Below, in pieces: positions 50,652 to 59,045 of a stretch of 64,000 bases of DNA. Origin of the DNA: Paenibacillus puerhi (GTDB lineage: Bacteria; Bacillota; Bacilli; Paenibacillales; NBRC-103111); contig NZ_WUWM01000013.1 in NCBI RefSeq assembly GCF_009846885.1, positions 1 to 64,000 of the forward strand. The letters run 5' to 3'. The first letter of the stretch is position 1. Each line of letters starts with the position of its first letter. Made by a program: the position numbers and the translations under genes. Below the pieces are notes generated by a model. The model made no database searches, had not been told where the DNA came from, and was given only the letters and a program-made list of their open reading frames with translations.

Positions 50652-51293
50652 ATGCCGTTCAAGGCTAAAGACAAAATCGTATTTATCGGTGACAGCATCA
50701 CCGACAAAGGAAGAAAGAAAGATCCGATGAAGCTCGGTACTAGCTACGTTCGGCTGCTGCATGATTGGCTGACGGCGACCTATCCCGAGCTTTCGCTCCG
50801 GATCATCAACGAAGGGGTTTCCGGCAACCGTGTGACGGACCTGGCGAAGCGATGGACGCTCGACGTGCTTGACCATAAGCCGCAGTGGATATCGATTTCG
50901 ATCGGGATCAATGATGTGTGGCGGCAGCTCGATTCGCCCGATATGGAGCAGGTGCTTCCGGACCGCTTCGAGGAGATCTACGGGCAGCTGCTGGAGCAAA
51001 CCCGGGCGCTTCCGGATTGCCGGTTGATTCTGATGCAGCCGACGGTCATCAAGGAATACCCGGATTCGACCGGGAACCGTCTGCTCGTGCCGTATGTAGA
51101 GGCCGTCAACCGCTTGGCGGAGCGCTTCGGGGCTGTGCTGGTGCCGACTCATGAGGCGTTCGTTGATTTCCTGCGGCAGGACACGGGTAAGGATCTGACC
51201 ACGGACGGCGTGCATATGAACCCGCTCGGCGACATGCTGATGGCGGCAACCTGGTTGAAATCCGTGAAGGGCGGAAGCGGCGGCCGCCTATAA
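50652..51293 (+). CDS. SGNH/GDSL esterase
   Basis: The 213-residue protein has IGDSIT (Ser15), GVSGNR, SIGINDVW and DGVHMNP, the four SGNH blocks of carbohydrate acetyl esterases. ATG 50652 follows GAGGAGG by eight bases. It probably removes acetyl groups that block the glycosidases of the same operon. It is unlike the GDSL protein at 11479, sharing only the family motifs. Confidence 0.85.
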   Translation: MPFKAKDKIVFIGDSITDKGRKKDPMKLGTSYVRLLHDWLTATYPELSLRIINEGVSGNRVTDLAKRWTLDVLDHKPQWISISIGINDVWRQLDSPDMEQVLPDRFEEIYGQLLEQTRALPDCRLILMQPTVIKEYPDSTGNRLLVPYVEAVNRLAERFGAVLVPTHEAFVDFLRQDTGKDLTTDGVHMNPLGDMLMAATWLKSVKGGSGGRL

Positions 51294-51387
51294 ACATGAT
51301 GAAATTGCCCTATATCGGTCCACGCGCTTTCCTGTAAACTGAACGCCATTCAGGAAAGAACAGAAGTTAAGGATGGAGGAGAACGGG

Positions 51388-52692
51388 ATGACCTACGAGG
51401 TTCAGCCGACAACCGGAGACAGCAGTTGGTTTACGCATGACCGGTTCGGCTTGTTTATTCATTGGGGGCTATATTCGCTTGGGGCCCGGCACGAATGGCT
51501 GCAGTCCCGCGAAAGATCGAGTACGGAGAAGTACGGAGGCAAGTATTTCAAGCGTTTCGACCCGGATCTGTATGATCCCGAGCTGTGGGCTCAGCTTGCC
51601 CATGAGGCAGGCATGCAGTATATGATCGCGACGACGAAGCACCACGAAGGCTTCTGCCTGTGGGACAGCAAGCTGACGGACTTCAAGGCCCCTCTTACGC
51701 CGGCACGGCGAGATGTACTGCGTCCGATGGTCGATGCTTTCCGTAACCGGGGAATGAAGGTAGGTTTTTACTACTCGCTGCTGGATTGGAACCACCCCCA
51801 TTATACCGTCGATCCGAAGCATCCCCTGCGGCTCGACCCGGCCTTTATCGAAAGCAGCCGGCAGCGGGATATGTCGATCTACCGGAGCTACCTGCGAGGG
51901 CAAACGGAGGAGCTGCTGACCGAATTCGGGAAGATCGATCTGATGTTCTATGATTTCTCCTTCCCCGAGGAGAACGGGCTTGCGGGGAAAGGCAAGGAGG
52001 ACTGGGGCAGCGAGGAACTCGTCAGCCGGATCCGTTCGCTTCAGCCGCATATTCTGCTCAATGACCGCCTGCAGATCGGCGGAGACATCACGACGCCGGA
52101 GCAATACATGCCCACTCGATGGGTCGAGGTGAACGGCAGGAAGGTCGTCTGGGAAACCTGCCATACGTTCAGCGGCTCATGGGGGTATCACCGCGAGGAG
52201 GACTCGTGGAAGAGTGTCGAAGTGCTGGTCAAGATGCTGATCGATGTGGTCAGCAAGGGCGGCAACCTGCTGCTGAACGTCGGACCGACGGGACGCGGGG
52301 AGTTCGATGAGCGGGCGGTCGACCGCCTGAAGGGCATCGGGTCCTGGATGCGGAGGCACAGTCGTTCGATCTATGGCTGCACGCAGGCGCCCGAGGAGTT
52401 CGTATGTCCCCCTGACTGCAGACTTACGTATAACCCCCAGACAAACCGGCTGTATGTCCATGTGTTGAGCTGGCCGTTCAAGAACATTCATCTGCGCGGC
52501 CTCGCGGGCAAGGTGGAGTATGCGCAGCTGCTGCATGACGCCTCGGAAATCCGCATGAAGGAAGGCTTCGTCCCGAGCGGGATCGAGGAAGGGGCGTTCC
52601 GGGAAGGCCGGGACACCGAGACGCTGACGCTTTCCATCCCGGTGAAGCAGCCGAATGTGACGGTGCCGGTGATCGAGCTGTTTTTAAAATAA
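51388..52692 (+). CDS. GH29 alpha-L-fucosidase
   Basis: The 434-residue protein starts with WFTHDRFGLFIHWGLYSLG and has TTKHHEGFCLWDS, the catalytic Asp189 in IDLMFYDF and the WETCHTFSGSWGYH segment, all GH29 marks. ATG 51388 follows GGAGGAG by eight bases. Fucose occurs in pectin side chains, including rhamnogalacturonan II. There is no signal peptide. It lies 50 bases before the next gene. Confidence 0.92.
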   Translation: MTYEVQPTTGDSSWFTHDRFGLFIHWGLYSLGARHEWLQSRERSSTEKYGGKYFKRFDPDLYDPELWAQLAHEAGMQYMIATTKHHEGFCLWDSKLTDFKAPLTPARRDVLRPMVDAFRNRGMKVGFYYSLLDWNHPHYTVDPKHPLRLDPAFIESSRQRDMSIYRSYLRGQTEELLTEFGKIDLMFYDFSFPEENGLAGKGKEDWGSEELVSRIRSLQPHILLNDRLQIGGDITTPEQYMPTRWVEVNGRKVVWETCHTFSGSWGYHREEDSWKSVEVLVKMLIDVVSKGGNLLLNVGPTGRGEFDERAVDRLKGIGSWMRRHSRSIYGCTQAPEEFVCPPDCRLTYNPQTNRLYVHVLSWPFKNIHLRGLAGKVEYAQLLHDASEIRMKEGFVPSGIEEGAFREGRDTETLTLSIPVKQPNVTVPVIELFLK

Positions 52693-52742
52693 GGCGGGGG
52701 GCCGTCCGGCCCCGAGTCCGCAAATGGAGGAATATCGCCGCG

Positions 52743-55454
52743 ATGAAAGCAATCACGCTAGGCTATGAACGAAACCCCGTTCCCCGGGTAGCATACGGTG
52801 TCCAGCTGCTCAAGGAGGCGCTGGAGAGCTGCGGCTATGAAGTAAACGCCGAGGAGGTGTCGTGGACCTGGGACACGTACCGATCCGCACCCGGGTTGAA
52901 GCTCTTTGCCGCCAATCGCGGAGAATCGGAGCTGCTTCGGCAGCTGGAGGAGCGCGATGTGCTGCTGTACCATACGCATGCCCCCGAGGAAGAAGGGTTT
53001 TATCTGGCGTCCTGCCCGGGAAGCCTGACGACGATCTCGGGCGGAAGCGACTCAGGCGTTCTATACGGTTGTATGGAGCTGGCAAGGCGCATTCAAGCCG
53101 AAGGACGCTTGCCGGTCGATCTCGCCTTCGGGGATGCCCCCCGCTTTTCTATTCGCGGCCCGGCTATCGGGCTGCAGAAGACGACGGTGGAGCCCCCGCG
53201 GCTTACGTATGAATATCCGATCACGCCGGACCGTTTTCCATGGTTTTACGACCGTGACTTGTGGCGGGATTTTCTCGATATGATGCTGGAGGAACGATGC
53301 AATATCGTCTATCTATGGAGCGGTCATCCCTTCTCCTCGCTGGTGAAGCTTGCGGATTATCCAGAGGCGCTGGAGGTGACGGACGAGGAGTTCGCTCTCA
53401 ATGTGGACACCTTCCGCTGGATCGCGGAGGAGGCGGACCGTCGCGGTATCTGGGTTGTATTGAAGTTCTACAACATCCATATTCCGCTGCCGTTTGCCCA
53501 GAAGCACGGCTTGAAGCAGCATCAGCCGAAGCCGCTGCCGATCACAAGCGATTATTACAAAAAGTCGCTGTCGGCGTTCGTCAGCTCGTTCCCCAACGTG
53601 GGCCTGATGGTATGTCTCGGGGAAGCGCTGCAGGGACAGATCTACGGGGTGGAATGGTTTACTGAGACGATTCTGGCCGGCTTGCTGGAGGGCTTAAGCA
53701 AGGCGGATGTCAAGGAAAAGCCGCCGATCATCCTTCGTTCCCATGCCATCGAGCCGCAGAAGGTGATCGAAGCCGCGCTGCCCCTATATCCGCGTCTGTA
53801 TACGGAGGCCAAGTATAATGGCGAGTCACTGACCACGTACACGCCAAGAGGCAAATGGCAGCAAATCCATCACAGACTCAGCTCGCTCGATTCGGTACAT
53901 ATTGTGAATGTGCATATTTTAGCCAATCTGGAGCCGTTCCGCTTCGGCGCCCCGTCCTTCATCCAAAAATGCATGCAGGCGGCTAAATACCGGCTTAAAT
54001 CGAACGGCTTGCATCTCTATCCGCTGTTCTTCTGGGATTGGCCTTATTCCCCGGATAACACGGTCCCCAGGCTGAGGCAGCTCGACCGCGACTGGATCTG
54101 GTACGCGACGTGGTTCCGCTACGCCTGGAACCCGGATCGCGAGCCGGAGGCCGAGCGTCGTTATTGGAGCGAGGTGCTGGGGAGGCGGTACGGCAGCCGC
54201 GAAGCGGGAGAGGCGATCCTGGATGCGTACGAGGCGTCGGGAGCATGCGCGCCCAAGCTGCTGAGACGATTCGGCATCACGGAGGGGAATCGGCAGACGA
54301 TGAGCCTTGGCATGACCATGAGCCAGCTGACGAACCCGGAACGCCATATGCCCTGGCCGGATCTATGGGAATCCCAGGCTCCTGCAGGCGAACGGCTGGA
54401 GGAATACGTGCTTCGCGAAGTGAAGGGGGAGCCGCATGTCGGAGAAACGCCGCCGGAGCTGATCGCAGCTTGCGAGCTTCACGCCGAGGAAGCGGTGAAT
54501 GCCATCGCACGGGCGCGCCGCCATACGACCCTCAACCGCGAGGAGTTCGACAGACTGGCTGATGACATGAAGGCGATCCGCCTGATGGTTCGCTCGTATG
54601 CGCATAAGGTGCGGGCGGCGATACAGATTCTGACCTACAAGCATACGGTGTGCGGAGACTATTTCCAGCGGCTGGACCTGCTGGAGGCGGCGGAAGAACA
54701 GCTGATGCATGGTCTGGACGACTATCGCGAGCTCGCCGAGCTGACGGCCCGGACCTATACGTTCGCCAACAGCATGCAGACCCAGCAGCGCAAGGTTCCC
54801 GTTCGCGGAGGCCTTGACTATGGGCATTGGCAAGCGTGCCTGCCCGTCTATGAGAAGGAGCTGGACCAATTCCGCTTGCATCTCGGCGAGCTGAGAGCAG
54901 GGGTTCTGCCCGCGGCCCTGCAGAACCTGGAAGAGCCGATCACGGCCTACCGGGAAGCTCCGTTTACCTTGCTGTCGCCGGATGCGCAAACGTACCGGGT
55001 GACGAAGGAAGCGTGCGTGTTTACGGATGGCGATATTCATATCGTCGGCTGCGCCGAGGAGTTGGATGGCCTGACCGGCGTCCGCTTCAGTCAGATGGAG
55101 GCGGGCAAGCGGGGATTTGCGGTCGAGCTGGAGCTGACCCGCCCATCGAAGGTGCTGGTGGGATATTTTAACTCCAAGGAAGAGCAGTGGCTGCAGGTCC
55201 CAAGCCTCGAGGAGAACACCCATGCGGACGATCAGGGGGGATATGAGCCCGTGCTGCGCAAAGGCTTCCGCTTGTATGCGTATCCGTCCGTCAACATTCA
55301 TGCCTTCCGGTTCGAAGCAGGGCGGCATGTGCTTGATCTGGGACGAGGGGCTTATGTCATCGCAGGGGTGATCGACGACGATCAGCCGCTCCGGGTGAGG
55401 GACGTGGAGCATAAGAACGATGGCGTCAATACGTTAGACTGGCTGTACGAATAG
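52743..55454 (+). CDS. GH138-like alpha-galacturonidase candidate
   Basis: The 903-residue protein has an N-terminal hydrolase-type domain (GGSDSGVLYGCMELARRI, as in GH20/GH67 accessory domains), a TIM barrel at about residues 150-450, a helical region and a C-terminal beta domain. From memory, GH138 enzymes, which remove galacturonic acid from rhamnogalacturonan II chain A, use Glu294, Arg332 and Glu361. In this protein the same numbers fall on Glu (CLGEAL), Arg (IILRSHA) and Glu (YNGES). That supports GH138, although the literature numbers need checking. GGAGGA lies 11 bases upstream of the start. If it is not GH138, it is an unassigned glycosidase of a GH67/GH115-like fold. Confidence 0.65.
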   Translation: MKAITLGYERNPVPRVAYGVQLLKEALESCGYEVNAEEVSWTWDTYRSAPGLKLFAANRGESELLRQLEERDVLLYHTHAPEEEGFYLASCPGSLTTISGGSDSGVLYGCMELARRIQAEGRLPVDLAFGDAPRFSIRGPAIGLQKTTVEPPRLTYEYPITPDRFPWFYDRDLWRDFLDMMLEERCNIVYLWSGHPFSSLVKLADYPEALEVTDEEFALNVDTFRWIAEEADRRGIWVVLKFYNIHIPLPFAQKHGLKQHQPKPLPITSDYYKKSLSAFVSSFPNVGLMVCLGEALQGQIYGVEWFTETILAGLLEGLSKADVKEKPPIILRSHAIEPQKVIEAALPLYPRLYTEAKYNGESLTTYTPRGKWQQIHHRLSSLDSVHIVNVHILANLEPFRFGAPSFIQKCMQAAKYRLKSNGLHLYPLFFWDWPYSPDNTVPRLRQLDRDWIWYATWFRYAWNPDREPEAERRYWSEVLGRRYGSREAGEAILDAYEASGACAPKLLRRFGITEGNRQTMSLGMTMSQLTNPERHMPWPDLWESQAPAGERLEEYVLREVKGEPHVGETPPELIAACELHAEEAVNAIARARRHTTLNREEFDRLADDMKAIRLMVRSYAHKVRAAIQILTYKHTVCGDYFQRLDLLEAAEEQLMHGLDDYRELAELTARTYTFANSMQTQQRKVPVRGGLDYGHWQACLPVYEKELDQFRLHLGELRAGVLPAALQNLEEPITAYREAPFTLLSPDAQTYRVTKEACVFTDGDIHIVGCAEELDGLTGVRFSQMEAGKRGFAVELELTRPSKVLVGYFNSKEEQWLQVPSLEENTHADDQGGYEPVLRKGFRLYAYPSVNIHAFRFEAGRHVLDLGRGAYVIAGVIDDDQPLRVRDVEHKNDGVNTLDWLYE

Positions 55455-55500
55455 CCGCTGCAAGGATGCGAGGCTGCGGTGCAGCAGAGAGGGGTTGCTT

Positions 55501-57951
55501 ATGTCAGATTACGATACGACGCTGTGGTACCGGGAGCCGGCGCACAGCTGGTTCGAGGCGCTTCCGGTCGGCAACGGCCGCATGGGCGCGATGGTATTCG
55601 GAGGCCCGCAGCGGGAGCGTCTTGCCCTGAATGAGGATACCCTATGGTCGGGGGAGCCGAGGGATACGGTTCGCTATGACGCCCGCCTGTATCTGGAGGA
55701 AGCGAGGAGGCTGATCTTCTCGGGACGTCATGCGGAAGCGGAGAGGTTGATCGAGCGCAACATGCAGGGGTCCGAGATCGATTCCTATCAGCCGCTCGGG
55801 GACCTGGAGCTGTTGTTCGACGAGGTCGGCGAGATCACGGACTACCGCAGAGAGCTGAGCTTGGACGAAGGAATTGTCCGTACGAGCTTCCGTTCGGGAG
55901 GGCTTCGGCATACCCGGGAAGTTTTTGTATCGGCCGTCGATCAAGTGCTGGCGATCCATCTGGAGAGCGAAGCGCCGATGAGCTTCACCGTGCTGCTCCA
56001 CAGCCCGCTGCAGTTCGCCGTAAGGCAGGCGGCCTGGAACCGCCTGTCGTTATCCGGCAGATGCCCGGCTATCGTACAGCCGAATACGGTCAAGACCTTG
56101 GAGCCGGTGCAATATGCCGAGGGAAAAGGGATCGGCTTCGAGGTTATGGCGCATGCTACAGCTTGCAACGGGAGGGTAGAGGCGAGCGGGGGGAGGCTGC
56201 GCATTCGTTCCAAGGGCCCGGTGACGCTGCTGATCGCGGCAGCGACGAGCTATGCGGGGTATGACCCGGCCCGGGCGGCTGCCGGACGTCAGCCCGCCAT
56301 CCTTTGCGAAGCCTGGCTGCGGGAGGCGGAGGCGCTCGGCTACGAGGCTCTGCGAGAGCGGCATGTGCGCGAGCATGCCGGCATGTTCGGCAGGGTATCG
56401 CTCCAGTTGGGAGCAAGTGCCGACAAAGGGCCAAGCAGCGAGCCTCGGGGTGCCTCTCTTCCGACAGATCGCCGCATCCTTGCGGTGCGCGACGGCGAGG
56501 ACGACCCGGGACTGGCGGCGTTATTTTTTCAATACGGACGCTATCTGCTCCTTGCCAGCTCCAGACCGGGCTCGCAGCCGGCGAATCTGCAGGGCATCTG
56601 GAACGATAAGCCGCAGCCACCCTGGTGCAGCAGCTGGACGACCAATATTAATGTGCAGATGAATTATTGGCCTGCGGAGGCCGCCCATCTGTCCGAGTGT
56701 CACGAGCCTCTGTTCGATCTGATCGAGGGCTTGCGGGATAAGGGAAGGAAGGTCGCGGCTGTCCACTACGGGTGCCGGGGCTGGACAGCCCACCACAACG
56801 TCGATCTGTGGCGCACCGCTACACCGGTCGGGGGTTCGCCGAGCTGGGCGTTTTGGCCCATGGCCGGCGTCTGGCTCTGCGAGCACCTGTGGGAGCGCTA
56901 TGCTTTCAGCCAGGATGAACAATTTTTGGCCAAGGCTTATCCTACGATGAAGGAAGCGGCGCAATTCGGGCTGGACTGGCTGGTGGAAGGGCCAGGCGGC
57001 CGGTTGGTCACCTGCCCGTCCACATCGCCCGAGAACAGCTTCATGGGACCTGACGGTTATACAAGCAGCGTTACGCATGGGGCTACGATGGATATGGCGC
57101 TGCTGCGCAGCTTATTCGCTCATTGCATCGAAGCGAGCGTAACGCTCGGTGAAGACGAAGGTTTTCGCGAAGAGCTGGAGCAGGCGCTGGAGCAATTGCT
57201 TCCGTATCGGATCGGTCGGCATGGACAGCTGCAGGAATGGGCGGATGATTACGAGGAGGCCGAGCCGGGCCACCGCCATACCGCTCATCTGGTCGCGCTG
57301 CACCCGCTGGAGCAGATCACCGTCGATACCGAGCCTGAGCTGGCGGCGGCCTGCCGCCGCTCCCTGGAGCGTAGGCTTGAGCACGGAGGCGCTCATACCG
57401 GCTGGAGCTGCGCATGGACGGTAAGCTTCTGGGCGCGGCTGCGGGAGCCCGCTCAGGCGCACCATTATTTGTCCGAGCTGCTTGCCGGGCTGCATCCGAA
57501 CCTGACGAACGCTCACCGGCATCCGAAAGTTAAGCTGGATATTTTCCAGATTGACGGCAATTTGGCCGGTACGGCTGGCATACTTGAACTGCTGCTCCAG
57601 AGTCATCGCGGCATCGTGCATCTGCTGCCTGCGCTTCCCCGCAGCTGGAGCCGGGGCAAGGTGAAAGGACTGCGCGCGCGAGGCGGCTTCGAGGTAGATC
57701 TCGAATGGGAGGCCGGAAGCCTGACCCGGGTGTCCGTTCTGTCCCGCGCGGGCAGACCGTTAAGGCTGCGCATGGCCGGAGATGTGGAGCTGACCTGGGA
57801 GGGCCAGGCCTTGAATGCGCAGCAGGAGTTCTCCTTAAAGGATGGGCTGCAGACGCTGTCCATCTCTACCGAAGCCGGAAGGCGATACGAGCTTCGAGCC
57901 GTCCCGCTGGAAGCGAACCGAGGAGGCGAACCGATTGAACGAGCAACCTGA
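55501..57951 (+). CDS. GH95 alpha-L-fucosidase/galactosidase
   Basis: The 816-residue protein has the GH95 N-terminus (WFEALPVGNGRMGAMVFGG, LNEDTLWSGEP) and barrel segments PANLQGIWNDK, NYWPAEAAHLSE and NVDLWRTATP. GH95 members cut alpha-1,2-fucose, or alpha-L-galactose as known for a Bacteroides enzyme of the rhamnogalacturonan II system. ATG 55501 has GAGAGGGG six bases upstream. Its stop overlaps the next gene by 17 bases. Confidence 0.92.
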   Translation: MSDYDTTLWYREPAHSWFEALPVGNGRMGAMVFGGPQRERLALNEDTLWSGEPRDTVRYDARLYLEEARRLIFSGRHAEAERLIERNMQGSEIDSYQPLGDLELLFDEVGEITDYRRELSLDEGIVRTSFRSGGLRHTREVFVSAVDQVLAIHLESEAPMSFTVLLHSPLQFAVRQAAWNRLSLSGRCPAIVQPNTVKTLEPVQYAEGKGIGFEVMAHATACNGRVEASGGRLRIRSKGPVTLLIAAATSYAGYDPARAAAGRQPAILCEAWLREAEALGYEALRERHVREHAGMFGRVSLQLGASADKGPSSEPRGASLPTDRRILAVRDGEDDPGLAALFFQYGRYLLLASSRPGSQPANLQGIWNDKPQPPWCSSWTTNINVQMNYWPAEAAHLSECHEPLFDLIEGLRDKGRKVAAVHYGCRGWTAHHNVDLWRTATPVGGSPSWAFWPMAGVWLCEHLWERYAFSQDEQFLAKAYPTMKEAAQFGLDWLVEGPGGRLVTCPSTSPENSFMGPDGYTSSVTHGATMDMALLRSLFAHCIEASVTLGEDEGFREELEQALEQLLPYRIGRHGQLQEWADDYEEAEPGHRHTAHLVALHPLEQITVDTEPELAAACRRSLERRLEHGGAHTGWSCAWTVSFWARLREPAQAHHYLSELLAGLHPNLTNAHRHPKVKLDIFQIDGNLAGTAGILELLLQSHRGIVHLLPALPRSWSRGKVKGLRARGGFEVDLEWEAGSLTRVSVLSRAGRPLRLRMAGDVELTWEGQALNAQQEFSLKDGLQTLSISTEAGRRYELRAVPLEANRGGEPIERAT

Positions 57952-58945
57952 ACCTAGAAGCCGGACATTTATATTCGGAGAGGAGCGGCCCTTTGCCAGC
58001 TGCCATGCTTCAACAGTAGAGGCGCTTCCCGGCGGCGAACTGATCGCCGCCTGGTTCGGCGGCAGCCGGGAGGGAGCGGCCGATGTTGCGATCTGGATAT
58101 CGCGGCGTTCGCCCGCAGGAGACTGGTCGGCTCCGCTATGTATAGCGGATCGGACGGATGTCGCGCACTGGAACCCGGTCCTCTTCCGCAGGAATGACGG
58201 CATGCTGTTTTTGTATTATAAAATCGGCCCGAAGATCGAGTACTGGATGACCATGGTGATGAGCTCGCCGGATAACGGACATACGTGGACCGAGCCTGTT
58301 CCGCTCGTCGAAGGGGACCAGGGCGGGCGCGGGCCGGTGAAGAACAAGCCGATTACGCTCGCGGACGGGACGATTGCCGCACCTGCGTCGCTGGAGCCCG
58401 CGTGGGACGCCTTTGTGGACCTGTCCGCAGACGGGGGCCGGACATGGACGCGCAGCGAGCCGGTGCCGCTGCCCGAGGATCGAAGCGGCTTTCTCGGCAA
58501 GGGTATAATCCAGCCTGCCCTCTGGGAGTCGTCTCCGGGCATCGTGCATATGCTGGCCCGCAGCACCGCAGGCGCTATTTACCGCAGCGATTCGACGGAC
58601 GGAGGCCGAACGTGGAGCTTGGCTTACGCAACCTCAGTCCCGAACAATAACAGCGGAATCGACCTGGTCAAGCTCGCAGACGGCATGCTCGCGCTCGTGT
58701 GCAATCCCACACGACCCGAGCCGGGGAAGCTGAAGGGCCCGAGGACGCCGCTTGTGCTGCTGCTTTCCCGCGACAACGGATTCACATGGGGGGGCGAAAC
58801 GCTCATCGATGAGGGGGATAAGCAGTATTCCTATCCGGCCGTCATCGCGAAAGGTCAAGAGCTGCATGTCACTTATACGTGGAAAAGAGAACGGATTGCT
58901 TATTGGAAGACGACTGTTCATCGAATGAGCAGGATTGACCTATAG
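57935..58945 (+). CDS. Sialidase-like BNR propeller hydrolase 1
   Basis: The 336-residue protein has four Asp-box motifs (SPDNGHTWT, SADGGRTWT, STDGGRTWS, SRDNGFTW) in a six-bladed sialidase fold (COG4692-type). The TTG start at 57935 follows AGGAGG by eight bases and lies inside the GH95 gene. The classic sialidase FRIP motif is absent, so sialic acid is not the expected substrate. Relatives in plant-cell-wall clusters may release 2-keto-3-deoxy sugars or other residues. There is no signal peptide. Confidence 0.75.
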   Translation: MNEQPEPRSRTFIFGEERPFASCHASTVEALPGGELIAAWFGGSREGAADVAIWISRRSPAGDWSAPLCIADRTDVAHWNPVLFRRNDGMLFLYYKIGPKIEYWMTMVMSSPDNGHTWTEPVPLVEGDQGGRGPVKNKPITLADGTIAAPASLEPAWDAFVDLSADGGRTWTRSEPVPLPEDRSGFLGKGIIQPALWESSPGIVHMLARSTAGAIYRSDSTDGGRTWSLAYATSVPNNNSGIDLVKLADGMLALVCNPTRPEPGKLKGPRTPLVLLLSRDNGFTWGGETLIDEGDKQYSYPAVIAKGQELHVTYTWKRERIAYWKTTVHRMSRIDL

Positions 58946-59045
58946 ATTGAGCGGTTAACACCCTGAAGCGATCATTGGAATATTTTATGATATAAGGAGA
59001 AAGTCAGGAGGTTCACTTGCTGCCGGAATGGAGGGATGAGGAAGG

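Noticed and set aside
54363-55412. Long - strand open frame of 349 residues
   Set aside because: It is antisense to the GH138-like gene with no start context or recognisable motifs.
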